DNA of 64,000 nucleotides from Paraburkholderia sp. BCC1886 (lineage in GTDB: Bacteria; Pseudomonadota; Gammaproteobacteria; Burkholderiales; Burkholderiaceae), in NCBI RefSeq assembly GCF_900996245.1, contig NZ_CAAJGK010000033.1:1-64000 (forward strand). The letters run 5' to 3'. Made by a program: the position numbers and the translations under genes. This document shows, one piece after another, positions 7,887 through 16,142 of this stretch; the stretch's first letter is position 1, and every line of letters begins with the position of its first letter. The notes under the pieces are model-generated. The model worked only from the letters and a program-made list of their open reading frames with translations. It was not told the DNA's origin and did not search any database.

Positions 7887-9131
7887 TCACGCGCGCATGA
7901 ATTCGGCCCAGCGGCGCACCAGATAATTATGTTCGTCCATCACGGAGTCCCACACCGCGATGCGGCCCATGCGTGCCACGTAGCTGCCACCGTCGCGGCG
8001 TTGACCGGCGGCCACGAGATGCGCGCTGACGGGGCCCGGCAATTCGTCCGCCGCGGCCTTGCCATCGTACCAGTAAGCCCACTCGGCATTGCTCAGATAG
8101 TCGCGCGAGCGTTCCTGATTGGCGATATAGAAGCCTTGCCGGGCCATCGTCGCACCGGCCCAGCCGTCGAGCCACCAGTTCAGATAGTCGTACGCGGCGT
8201 CGAGTACGCGGCCGCTGGTCGCACGTGACAAGGACAGGCCGCCGAACCACGCACGATAACCTTCGCGCGGACTCGCGAGCCGGAATTTGAGGCCGGCCTT
8301 TTCCAGTTCGACGGTCGCGGGCGACCAGATGCTCTGAATCGCCACCTTGCTGGAGATCATCAGTTGCGCGGCTTCGGCGAAACTCGACCAGAAGCCCGCG
8401 AAATGGCCACGCCGTTTGTAATCGATCAGCGTGGCGATCAAGGCGTCGATTTCCTCGATGCTCAGATTGCCGATATCCGCGAACTGCATCAGGCCGCTTG
8501 CTTCGACAGCGAGCGCGGCGTCGATCGCGCCGATCGCGGCGTCGGCCTGCAAGGCGACGCGTCCGGCGAGTTCGGGCGCGAGCAGCCAGGACCAGCTTTC
8601 GCCACGCTCGATCAGCGAGGCGGGCAGCGTGTCGTCGAGATACACGAAGCTGTCCGCATTGTGAGTGAGCGGCAACATGCTGATACGCTCGCTGGGCCGG
8701 CGGCCGAGCGAGTTATCCGGCTGCACGTACAGGCGGTCGACCGGTACCGAGCCCGCACCCGTGCAGGTGCGTTTGCCGAGCCGTCCGGCACGCGGCAGCG
8801 AATTGATCTCGTCCCAGCGAGCGATGCGTGCGAGGTCGATGGGTTGCAGTGCGTGCGCCGGCCACAGGCAGTCGATGCTGTGAAACCACTGGTCGTAGAG
8901 ATCGTAGCTTTGCGGATGCATCACGCCATTGCGTTGCACGGCGGAGCCATCTTCGACGATGTAACGCAGTTTGATACCGAGGTCGCGCTCCGCCTGCTCG
9001 CGAATGTGGTCCTGCAAGGTCACCGACGTGCCGAGCACGCGCAGTTCGATCTTGCCGCGATGGACGGCGGGTGCTTCGGGAGAGGTGCGCACTGGCTTGG
9101 GCGGGTCGAAGTAGTGGGGTGGGTCACGCAC
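7887..9131 (-). CDS. extracellular solute-binding protein (bacterial family 1/PotD-like)
   Basis: About 414 residues of a periplasmic-binding-protein fold. Segments such as LRVLGTSVTLQDHIREQAER, MLPLTHNADSFVYLDD, WSWLLAPELAGRVALQ and WWLDGWAGATMARQGFYIAN resemble the spermidine/putrescine-type binding proteins. No convincing signal peptide is visible. The start is uncertain: GTG 9131 is given, TTG 9191 (overlapping the CobW gene) is possible, and neither has a good ribosome site. No permease or ATPase genes are adjacent, so either it borrows a transporter or it has become a soluble sensor or carrier for the operon. Confidence 0.75.
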   Translation of the reverse strand: MRDPPHYFDPPKPVRTSPEAPAVHRGKIELRVLGTSVTLQDHIREQAERDLGIKLRYIVEDGSAVQRNGVMHPQSYDLYDQWFHSIDCLWPAHALQPIDLARIARWDEINSLPRAGRLGKRTCTGAGSVPVDRLYVQPDNSLGRRPSERISMLPLTHNADSFVYLDDTLPASLIERGESWSWLLAPELAGRVALQADAAIGAIDAALAVEASGLMQFADIGNLSIEEIDALIATLIDYKRRGHFAGFWSSFAEAAQLMISSKVAIQSIWSPATVELEKAGLKFRLASPREGYRAWFGGLSLSRATSGRVLDAAYDYLNWWLDGWAGATMARQGFYIANQERSRDYLSNAEWAYWYDGKAAADELPGPVSAHLVAAGQRRDGGSYVARMGRIAVWDSVMDEHNYLVRRWAEFMRA

Positions 9132-9163
9132 GAACGCGAGCGGCGAACACGAGGGGCGAACAG

Positions 9164-10222
9164 TCAGGCCGCCTCTTGCAGTGCCGCGCAAAAGCGCCTG
9201 TACGACGTGTCGATTGCATGAGCCTCGATACCTTCCGTAATGAAGACCAGCCGCGAGACGTGGGGTTCATGCGAGTCGTCGGGCCATGCGTCGAGGTGCA
9301 GCACGGGATGAACCAGATGCTGTACCGCGTGCAATACGGCGGGACGGTCCGAGCCTTCGAGCGAGAGCAGCCCTTTCACGCGCAAAATCTTATCACCGTG
9401 ACGGTTCAGCAGCAGCGTGAACCACAGCGTGAAGACCTGCCAGTCGATGGGCGTGTCGATGGTCAGGCACGCGGAGGTGATCGAATCGGATCGGGTTGAC
9501 GTTTCGCTTCGATGCGAAAGTCGTGTGCCGCCGCCTTCGCGCAGACGCAACGATCCCGCGCCGAGTCGGGTGACACTTTCAACGGCGTCGGGCACGTGAC
9601 GAGCGGGTGTGAACAGCAGGTCACGCAACGCGTCCGCCGTCGCGGCTCGCGTCACGATTTCCGCCAGCGGGTTCAACGCGGTCAATACAACGCGTAAAGC
9701 GTCGACCTGCTCCGTGTCGGTCAGATCGGTTTTGCTGATCACGATACGGTCCGTCGCACTGATCTGCGCGAGCCACTCGGGATAGCGCTCGCGTTGCAGG
9801 CCGGCATTCACCGCATCGACAACGGTCACGGTCACGTTCAACGCATAGTGACTGCGTATCACCGGATCGGCGAGCAGCGTCGCGATGATCGGCGCGGGTG
9901 TCGCGAGACCGGTCGTCTCGATCACCACGCGCGAAAACGCAGGCACGTCCCCGCGTGCGCGCTTCGAGAACAGCTCGGCCAGCGCTTCCTTTAGCTCACC
10001 GCGTATCGAGCAGCATACGCAGCCGTTATCGAGCAACACGGTTTGAGCATCGACCTCGCCCATCAGCAGATGATCGAGTCCGATCTCGCCGAATTCGTTG
10101 ACGAGCACGGCGGTGTCGCGCGCGGCTTCGCCGGTCAATACGTCGGCGAGCAGTGTGGATTTGCCGCTGCCCAGAAAGCCGGTTACGAGCGTGACGGGCA
10201 GGATGTCGTAGGCGAGGCTCAT
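9164..10222 (-). CDS. CobW/COG0523-family GTP-dependent metal chaperone
   Basis: A 352-residue G3E P-loop GTPase. Walker A is GFLGSGKST at residues 15-23. The metal-binding CxCC motif is CVCC at about 68-71 (DNGCVCCSIRGEL). SKTD stands in for NKxD, and the CobW C-terminal domain ends the chain. The family delivers Zn, Co or other metals to specific client enzymes. A metal-dependent CE4 hydrolase in the same operon is a plausible client. Its ATG overlaps the stop of the upstream CxxC protein (ATGA, 10219-10222), so the two are translationally coupled. Confidence 0.92.
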   Translation of the reverse strand: MSLAYDILPVTLVTGFLGSGKSTLLADVLTGEAARDTAVLVNEFGEIGLDHLLMGEVDAQTVLLDNGCVCCSIRGELKEALAELFSKRARGDVPAFSRVVIETTGLATPAPIIATLLADPVIRSHYALNVTVTVVDAVNAGLQRERYPEWLAQISATDRIVISKTDLTDTEQVDALRVVLTALNPLAEIVTRAATADALRDLLFTPARHVPDAVESVTRLGAGSLRLREGGGTRLSHRSETSTRSDSITSACLTIDTPIDWQVFTLWFTLLLNRHGDKILRVKGLLSLEGSDRPAVLHAVQHLVHPVLHLDAWPDDSHEPHVSRLVFITEGIEAHAIDTSYRRFCAALQEAA

Positions 10223-10596
10223 ACGGGCTCCGGTTGTGACGTCACGGCGGCATCGACGGCGGCATCGACCACGACATCGGCATTGGCTTCGGTTTGAGCG
10301 AACATGGTCAGCGGATCGAGCGGACGGCCGAGCATGCGCTCCGCGGTTTTCCACACCTGCGCGAAATCGCCGACCATTTCGCTGGCGCCGGTCGGCGACG
10401 ACAACATGAACGATTGCCCGTGAAAGTCGTCCAGACGCAAGCGCAGCGGAACGAGAATGCGATTCGCCAGCGCGGCTTGCAACAGACGCTGACGGCGCGT
10501 ATTCGGCGCGCTGCCGGCGCCGGTCGTAGAAGACACGGGCGCAGTGGTATTCGACCAGTGATTGCCGCCGCCCAGCAGGCCGCACATTCCGCACAT
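10219..10596 (-). CDS. small CxxC protein coupled to CobW GTPase
   Basis: A 125-residue protein of no recognised family. It starts MCGMCGLLGGGNHW, putting a CxxC pair and a histidine in the first 13 residues. A low-complexity Thr/Ser stretch follows, then a helical segment (RQRLLQAALANRILVPLRL). The C-terminus is alanine- and valine-rich. Its stop overlaps the CobW start. The N-terminal Cys/His group could bind the metal handled by CobW; this is inference from position and residues only. Confidence 0.75.
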   Translation of the reverse strand: MCGMCGLLGGGNHWSNTTAPVSSTTGAGSAPNTRRQRLLQAALANRILVPLRLRLDDFHGQSFMLSSPTGASEMVGDFAQVWKTAERMLGRPLDPLTMFAQTEANADVVVDAAVDAAVTSQPEPV

Positions 10597-10629
10597 GATG
10601 CTTCTCCAGAGAGAGCCGACGAACGCCGC

Positions 10630-11388
10630 TCAGGGCATCACGTCGCCGGAATTCGGGCCGAGCGTCTGGCCGACGAAGAGGTTGCCGCCAGGGTCCGAAG
10701 CCAGCAGCAGCGCGGTAGGCGCCACTTCTTCCGCGCGGCCGAAGCGTCGCAACGGCAATTCGGCCGACTTCGCCGCTTTCCAGGCCGCACTGATGCCATC
10801 GACCAGCGCGGTTTCGATCGGTCCCGGTGCGATGGCGTTCACCAGTACATTGTCCGGAGCGACTTCGAGCGCAAGCGATTTGGTGAAGCCGATTACGCCG
10901 GCCTTCGCCGCGGAGTAGTGCGAAAGCTCCGCGCCGCCCTTGATGCCGAGTTGCGACGCCACGTTGATGACGCGGCCCCAGCGTTGCGCGATCATCGACG
11001 GTAACGCGCGGCGCGTACAGAGAAACACGCTGCGCAGATCGACGCGCATCATCTCGTCCCACATGTCGGTGGTGAGGTCGACGCAGCGCGCCTGCGTCAG
11101 CATGCCCGCGTTATTGACCAGAATATCGATGCCGCCGAGCGCCTCTACGCACTGATCGACGATACGGTTGGCGTCCGCTTCGACACCGACATCCGCCTGC
11201 ACCGTATGGACCGTCGCGCCCAGCTTGCGGCAGACATCGGCCTGCTGGTTCAGACGCGCTACATCGCGGTCTGCCAGTACGAGTTGTGCGCCCGCCGACG
11301 CATACGCGAGTGCAATCGCGGCGCCAATGCCGCTCGCCGCGCCCGTGATGACGGCGCGGCGGCCGTCGAGTGAAAATGTGCTGCTCAT
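10630..11388 (-). CDS. SDR family oxidoreductase
   Basis: A 252-residue classical SDR: TGAASGIGAAIALAYASAGA near the N-terminus, LVLADRD (an acidic residue after the second strand suggests NAD preference), NNAG, a catalytic YSAAK and IAPGPIETAL. It lies between the CxxC protein and a second SDR in the minus-strand imide/amide operon. It probably oxidises or reduces a hydroxy or keto intermediate, but the substrate is not evident. Confidence 0.88.
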   Translation of the reverse strand: MSSTFSLDGRRAVITGAASGIGAAIALAYASAGAQLVLADRDVARLNQQADVCRKLGATVHTVQADVGVEADANRIVDQCVEALGGIDILVNNAGMLTQARCVDLTTDMWDEMMRVDLRSVFLCTRRALPSMIAQRWGRVINVASQLGIKGGAELSHYSAAKAGVIGFTKSLALEVAPDNVLVNAIAPGPIETALVDGISAAWKAAKSAELPLRRFGRAEEVAPTALLLASDPGGNLFVGQTLGPNSGDVMP

Positions 11389-11438
11389 GATCCGGTTCTC
11401 CTTGATGCTCTATAGCGCTCTATCCCGTTCCAGGCGGC

Positions 11439-12212
11439 TCAACCCGGCCAGCGCACCGTCAGGCCGCCGTCCGCGATGATCGCCTGCCCGGTGATGTACG
11501 ACGCGTCTTCGCTCGTCAGGAAGCGGATGAGCGTGGCGATTTCCGATGGGCGTCCCACCCGCTGCAAGGGAATGCCGCGCGCCGCTTCGAGCAGGCCTTC
11601 CGGGCCGAGCGAATTCACGGCATCGAGCGATTGCGGCGTTTCGATCAGTCCGGGAATCACCGCGTTGCAGCGAATCCTGCGCGGCGCGAGTTCCATCGCG
11701 ACCGCACGGCAAAGACCCGGCACACCCGCTTTCGCCGCCGAGTAATGCGTGTGATTTTCCCAGCCGTACACGCCACCCGCAATCGACGACACCGCGACCA
11801 TCGCGCCGCCGTCGGACATATGTCGTGCGGCCGAGCGGAAGGTGCGCATCACGCCTGACAGATCGACATCGATCATCTCGAACCATTGCTCGTCGCGCAT
11901 CTCGGTGAGCGGGGCCGCGCGCAGCAGACCTGCATTGGCGACCGCGAAATCGATGCGCCCGAAGCGCGCCAGCGCGGCCGCGGCGAATGCGTCGACCTGC
12001 TCGGCGGAACGTACGTCGACGGGATGCATCACGCACTGGCCGCCCGCATCGGCCACGAGTCGTTCGGTTTCGTGCGGGTCGTGCGGATCGCCGGGAAAGT
12101 AGCCGCCGACGACGGCGACGCCGGTCTGCGCGTACGCGAGCGCCAGCGCCTGGCCGATGCCGCTTGCCGCGCCGGTGATCAGCGCGACCTGGGTGGAGTG
12201 AGATTCGCTCAT
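11439..12212 (-). CDS. SDR family oxidoreductase
   Basis: A 257-residue classical SDR with TGAASGIGQALALAYAQTG, ANAG, HYSAAKAGVPGL (YxxxK), VIPGLIETPQ and a C-terminal IIADGGLTVRWPG. It differs from its downstream neighbour in the cofactor region (GGYFPGDPHDPHETERLV), so this is not a recent tandem duplication. It has the same operon context as its neighbour. Two SDRs in one catabolic operon suggest two separate redox steps or a broad substrate range. Confidence 0.88.
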   Translation of the reverse strand: MSESHSTQVALITGAASGIGQALALAYAQTGVAVVGGYFPGDPHDPHETERLVADAGGQCVMHPVDVRSAEQVDAFAAAALARFGRIDFAVANAGLLRAAPLTEMRDEQWFEMIDVDLSGVMRTFRSAARHMSDGGAMVAVSSIAGGVYGWENHTHYSAAKAGVPGLCRAVAMELAPRRIRCNAVIPGLIETPQSLDAVNSLGPEGLLEAARGIPLQRVGRPSEIATLIRFLTSEDASYITGQAIIADGGLTVRWPG

Positions 12213-12240
12213 GGCTTGTCTGCTTGATAAGGACGAGGGA

Positions 12241-13578
12241 TTAATGAATACGTTCCGGGTTGACGTGCTTCGCGAAAAAGATCAGCACGCCGGACAGGAA
12301 GCAGGGCAGCGCGCCGAACCACAGTGCCGCATGCAGCCAGTCCACGCCGTGATTCAGCATCGAGGTCACGCCGACACCTGCGAGGATCGCGCCGACCGGA
12401 CCCATTGCGTGAACGATCGAGCTACCGGTGCCGCGAATCGCCGTGGGATAGCTCTCGCCGATGAAGAACAGCGCCGCCGAATACGGTCCGATCAGGAAGA
12501 ACAGACCCAGGCTGTACAACGCGACCACCACCGCATAGCTGCTCGGTCCGAGCAACATGCCGGCGAATGCGAGGCCGCCGCACATCCAGCCGATCGCGAG
12601 CGTGTTGCGACGGCCGATCTTGTCGCCGATCCAGCCGTGGCTCAGATAGCCGCAGTAGCCGATCACATTCGAAAGCACCAGAATCAGCAGCGAGTTTTCG
12701 AACGAGACGTTGTGCACGCGGGTCAGCACCGTGGTGCCGAGCACGCTGAACACCTGGATTGCCGACCAGTTCAGCAGGATGCCGCCGCCGAGCACGAGCG
12801 TCGCGCGCAACGCGTCGCCGCGAAACGCTTCACGCAGCCCGGCGCGGGCGTGCTGTTCGTAGTCGACGCGGTGTTCGCTGGCGAGTGCGCGTGCGTCCGT
12901 GTCCTGGCCGCCTTCGCGCAGTTGCTTGATGCGTTTGTGCAGCAGGAATTGCGGGCTTTCTTTCAGACGCCGCGTCATGAAGAAGATCACGATGGCGGGA
13001 AACGTCGCGAAAATAAAGCAGCCTTGCCAGCCGATGCGCGGCAGCAGCAGCGCGGTCAGACCCGACGCGATCAGCGCGCCGATCGGCCAGCCACCTTGCA
13101 CGAGACTGTAGATGAAGCCCTTGTTGCGGTTCAGGCGCGGATCGTCGGCAGCCGAGTACAACTCGTTCAGATACGTCGCGTTGACGGTTTCCTCGGCGTA
13201 ACCGAGACCCGACAGCGAACGGATCAGCACCAGCGGCCACTGGCCCATCGCACCGCCGAGCACTGTAAGACCCGAGCACAGCGCCGCGCCGGCGACCGTC
13301 CACAGCAAGGCGGCCTTGCGTCCCACGCGGTCGAGCAAAGGGCCGATGCCGAAAGCGATGATTGCCGTGCCGATCGCCACGAAAGTCGCGATCTCGGCCT
13401 GGGTGGCGGCGTCCCAGTTGTAGTGCTTGCCGATTTCCGGCAGCAGCGTGCCGAACAGAATGAAGTCGTACACCGCGAACACCCACGCAAAAAACGCGAC
13501 CACCGTCGCGCGCTTCACGTCGACCGGGAGGATCTTTTCGAGCTTGAAGCCGGCGCTGGTCAAGGGACTTACTTTCAT
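12241..13578 (-). CDS. MFS transporter (metabolite:proton symporter type)
   Basis: A 445-residue, 12-helix major facilitator. The first helix reads AFFAWVFAVYDFILFGTLLPEI, and the loop 2-3 motif is GPLLDRVGRKAALL (G-x-L-x-D-R-x-G-R-K). The second-half copy is GWIGDKIGRRNTL. The aspartate in FAVYDF in helix 1 is typical of carboxylate and aromatic-acid importers. It sits in the operon with the amidase and CE4 hydrolase and is the likely uptake route for the operon's substrate or a dicarboxylate. Confidence 0.88.
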   Translation of the reverse strand: MKVSPLTSAGFKLEKILPVDVKRATVVAFFAWVFAVYDFILFGTLLPEIGKHYNWDAATQAEIATFVAIGTAIIAFGIGPLLDRVGRKAALLWTVAGAALCSGLTVLGGAMGQWPLVLIRSLSGLGYAEETVNATYLNELYSAADDPRLNRNKGFIYSLVQGGWPIGALIASGLTALLLPRIGWQGCFIFATFPAIVIFFMTRRLKESPQFLLHKRIKQLREGGQDTDARALASEHRVDYEQHARAGLREAFRGDALRATLVLGGGILLNWSAIQVFSVLGTTVLTRVHNVSFENSLLILVLSNVIGYCGYLSHGWIGDKIGRRNTLAIGWMCGGLAFAGMLLGPSSYAVVVALYSLGLFFLIGPYSAALFFIGESYPTAIRGTGSSIVHAMGPVGAILAGVGVTSMLNHGVDWLHAALWFGALPCFLSGVLIFFAKHVNPERIH

Positions 13579-13629
13579 CTCAATGCTCCGATAAGGACGC
13601 TACACGTAGCGCTGTGAACCGTTCTGGAT

Positions 13630-14517
13630 TCAGGTTGGTTTGACGCGGGGCTGACGGCGCAGGAAGTCGTCGGCGATTTCATCGCAGGTGCAGAAGCGCA
13701 CGCCGTCGTGCGCCTTGAAATGCGCGATAAGCCGTTCGAGCATCAGCAGCACCTGGGGACGGCCGGAGACGTCGGGGTGAATGGTGATCGGAAACACCGC
13801 GTAGTCGTGCTCGCGATACACCCAGTCGAACTGGTCGCGCCACATGGTCTCGATCTCGCGCGGATTCACGAAGCCGTGACTGTTCGGGGCTTTCTTGATG
13901 AACATCATCGGCGGCAGGTCGTCGAGGTACCAGTTCGCCGGAATTTCGACGAGGTCGGTTTCCGCGCCCCGCACGAGCGGTTTCATCCACGTGTCGGGGT
14001 GCTTGCTGTAGTCGATCTTCGTCCAGCTGTCGCCGACCCGCACGTAGTACGGGTGGAAGTCGTTGTGCATCAGACTGTGGTCGTACTTGATCCCCTTTTT
14101 GACGAGCAGTTCGTTCGACACGTTGCTGAATTCCCACCACGGCGCGACATAGCCGGTCGGACGGCGTCCCGACAGTTGCGTGACGAGTTCGATGCTGCGA
14201 TCGAGCACGGCCTCTTCCTGCTCGGGCGTCATCGCAATCGGGTTTTCGTGGCTGTAACCGTGAATGCCGATTTCGTGTCCGGCATCCGCGACCGCTTTCA
14301 TCTGCTCGGGAAACGTCTCGATCGAATGACCCGGAATGAACCAGGTGGTCTTGAGTTTCTCGCGTTCGAACAGCTTCAACAGACGCATCGAACCCACCTC
14401 GCCCGCGAACAGGCCGCGCGAGATGTCGTCCGGCGAGTCTTCGCCGCCGTACGAGCCGAGCCAGCCGGCCACCGCGTCGACGTCGATACCGAAGGTGATC
14501 AGGATTTCCTTGGCCAT
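13630..14517 (-). CDS. CE4-fold polysaccharide deacetylase-like hydrolase, candidate cyclic imidase
   Basis: A 295-residue CE4/NodB-fold protein of the HpPgdA-like subgroup; the sequence recalls H. pylori PgdA over most of its length. The expected metal ligands are visible as Asp14 ([10 protein letters not shown]), His86 and His90 ([13 protein letters not shown]). [10 protein letters not shown] and [20 protein letters not shown] are further family blocks. There is no signal peptide, so it acts in the cytoplasm and a peptidoglycan role is unlikely. Cytoplasmic members of this group include cyclic imide hydrolases of about 293 residues and PuuE-type allantoinases. With a neighbouring amidase, imide-ring opening is the favoured inference. 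Confidence 0.88.
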   Translation of the reverse strand: MAKEILITFGIDVDAVAGWLGSYGGEDSPDDISRGLFAGEVGSMRLLKLFEREKLKTTWFIPGHSIETFPEQMKAVADAGHEIGIHGYSHENPIAMTPEQEEAVLDRSIELVTQLSGRRPTGYVAPWWEFSNVSNELLVKKGIKYDHSLMHNDFHPYYVRVGDSWTKIDYSKHPDTWMKPLVRGAETDLVEIPANWYLDDLPPMMFIKKAPNSHGFVNPREIETMWRDQFDWVYREHDYAVFPITIHPDVSGRPQVLLMLERLIAHFKAHDGVRFCTCDEIADDFLRRQPRVKPT

Positions 14518-14535
14518 GTCTACTTCCTCCTTGTT

Positions 14536-15903
14536 TCAGATTTCAGAACTGCAGCTTGCGTGGTGCTGCACGGACAACGCGGTGCGCAGCAACGCGTCGT
14601 CGTCGTTTTGCGCGCGCATCAGCTGCACGCTGGTGGGCAGGCCATCGGCGTCTGTGCGCGAGGGCAACGCGACGGCCGGCGTGTCGAGAAAACTGCCGGG
14701 CATCGTCATCGACAGGGTTTGCAGATTGATGCGCGCAAACAGTTCGGGGTCCGCTTCGAGCGGCGCCCGCACGGGCGCGACGTGCGGCACGGTGGGCGCA
14801 ATCAGCGTGGCGTCGGCGAGTTCGTTGCGAAACGACGCGATCATCTCGAGACGTTGTGCGCGCAGAAACGCGCGGCGTTCGGCAGGTACGGTGCGGCTCG
14901 CTTCCAGACGCGTGCGCACCCGTTGATCTATCTGGGCTGCTTCGGGCGAATCGAGCAACGCGCGGTGCAGGTCGAACGCTTCGAGCCCGCCGAACCAGCC
15001 GTGCGTCCGGATCAGTTCATGCACGCGGTCGAGCGTCGGGAAGCGGCGCGCCTCGACTTGCGCACCCGCTTCGCGCAGACGGTCGACCAGCGCGCGCAGG
15101 TGCAGCAGCACAGGCTCGCTGACGGCGTGCCGTTCGCTGAACGCAGGGTCGATGACGAAGCGCTGGCCCTTGAGCGAGGCCGGCATGATCGGCGCGGGCA
15201 GGGTGTTGCCGCGCACGGCCGAGTCGAAGGCGATGCAATCGGCGACGCTCCGGGCGAGCGGGCCGATGGTGTCGAGCGTGGGGGACAGCGGGAAGCTGCC
15301 GTCTTTCGGATAGCGCGTGGTGCTCGCGCGATAACCGACGATGCCGTTGAACGCAGCGGGTATGCGGACCGAGCCGCCGGTGTCGGTACCGATGGCGAGC
15401 GGCACGACGCCGGCCGCCACCGCGACCGCCGCGCCCGACGAGGAGCCGCCGGGCACGCGCGAGCCGCCGTCGAGCGCTCGGTTGACCGGGGTGCCGAAAT
15501 GCGGATTGAGGCCGAGGCCCGAATAGGCGAATTCGGAGAGATTGGTCTTGCCGATGCAGATCATGCCGGCCCGGGCGGCACTCGCAACCAGGCGGGCGTC
15601 GGCATGCGCTACGGCATGCTTCGCGATAACCGCCGACCCAGCCGTGGTGACCGTGCCGGCGATATCGAACAGGTCTTTCCATGCGACCGGCACGCCGTCG
15701 AGCGGGCTCAGCGGCGTGCCGTTTTTCCAGCGCGCGGCCGACGCCGCAGCCTCCGCACGTGCACGCTCAGGCGTCAGAACAATGAATGCTGCGGGGGTAT
15801 CGGCAGCGCGCGCGAGTGCGGTTTCCACCACGCTGACGGGATCGGTGCGGCCGCGCGCGTAGTCGTTCGAGAGACCGAGGGCGGTCGGAATGTCTGCTGG
15901 CAT
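14536..15903 (-). CDS. amidase (amidase-signature family), candidate half-amidase
   Basis: A 455-residue amidase-signature enzyme. The signature block runs from PGGSSSGAAVAVAAG (about 151-165) to GTDTGGSVRIPAAFNG (172-187). The Ser-cisSer-Lys triad is Lys76 in VAWKDLFD, Ser154/155 and nucleophile Ser178. It hydrolyses a carboxamide to acid plus ammonia. It is the first gene of the long minus-strand operon and lies 18 bases from the CE4 hydrolase, so it may hydrolyse the monoamide released by imide ring opening. A possible GntR operator sits just upstream at 15940-15950. Confidence 0.92.
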   Translation of the reverse strand: MPADIPTALGLSNDYARGRTDPVSVVETALARAADTPAAFIVLTPERARAEAAASAARWKNGTPLSPLDGVPVAWKDLFDIAGTVTTAGSAVIAKHAVAHADARLVASAARAGMICIGKTNLSEFAYSGLGLNPHFGTPVNRALDGGSRVPGGSSSGAAVAVAAGVVPLAIGTDTGGSVRIPAAFNGIVGYRASTTRYPKDGSFPLSPTLDTIGPLARSVADCIAFDSAVRGNTLPAPIMPASLKGQRFVIDPAFSERHAVSEPVLLHLRALVDRLREAGAQVEARRFPTLDRVHELIRTHGWFGGLEAFDLHRALLDSPEAAQIDQRVRTRLEASRTVPAERRAFLRAQRLEMIASFRNELADATLIAPTVPHVAPVRAPLEADPELFARINLQTLSMTMPGSFLDTPAVALPSRTDADGLPTSVQLMRAQNDDDALLRTALSVQHHASCSSEI

Positions 15904-15939
15904 CTGCGGGTCATCCGGTTCACTGTTCGTTTAAATGTA

Positions 15940-15950
15940 TGTCGTCGACA
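15940..15950. promoter_or_regulatory. candidate GntR/FadR-type operator
   Basis: A short perfect inverted repeat, TGTCGTCGACA, about 37 bases upstream of the amidase start. Read on the minus strand it contains TTGTCGACGA, which fits the FadR-subfamily consensus TNGT-Nx-ACNA. The operon ends with a GntR/FCD regulator, so autogenous control is plausible. The site lies in the 239-base divergent region shared with the CoA-transferase gene at 16143. Seen: the repeat. Inferred: which protein binds it. Confidence 0.4.
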
Positions 15951-16142
15951 AAGTACGTTTGTATTGAACGGGGACAAAATAACTGGCGATATAAGGGATT
16001 TCCCTGGGGCGATCCTTGATGATTCTGGAAAGCTCACTTCCAGACGAGCCGCTTAATTCATGTGACGGAAGGTCATATAGTTGGCGCGACAAAACAGTCC
16101 GGTCGCACCGTCGAGCCGGAAACGACAAGGAGAGACCGGTTC

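Noticed and set aside
9009-11062. 632-codon minus-strand frame containing the CobW gene
   Set aside because: Residues before ATG 10222 run antiparallel in meaning through the SDR and CxxC genes; only the part from 10222 has CobW motifs and an ATGA coupling.
12211-13617. 468-codon open frame on the plus strand
   Set aside because: Antisense shadow of the MFS gene; the translation is rich in Gln, Arg and His and resembles no protein.
13708-16056. 782-codon open frame on the plus strand
   Set aside because: It is antisense to the CE4 hydrolase and amidase genes, both with full family motifs; long antisense frames are common in high-GC DNA, and its translation is low-complexity Arg/Ala/Gly/His-rich.
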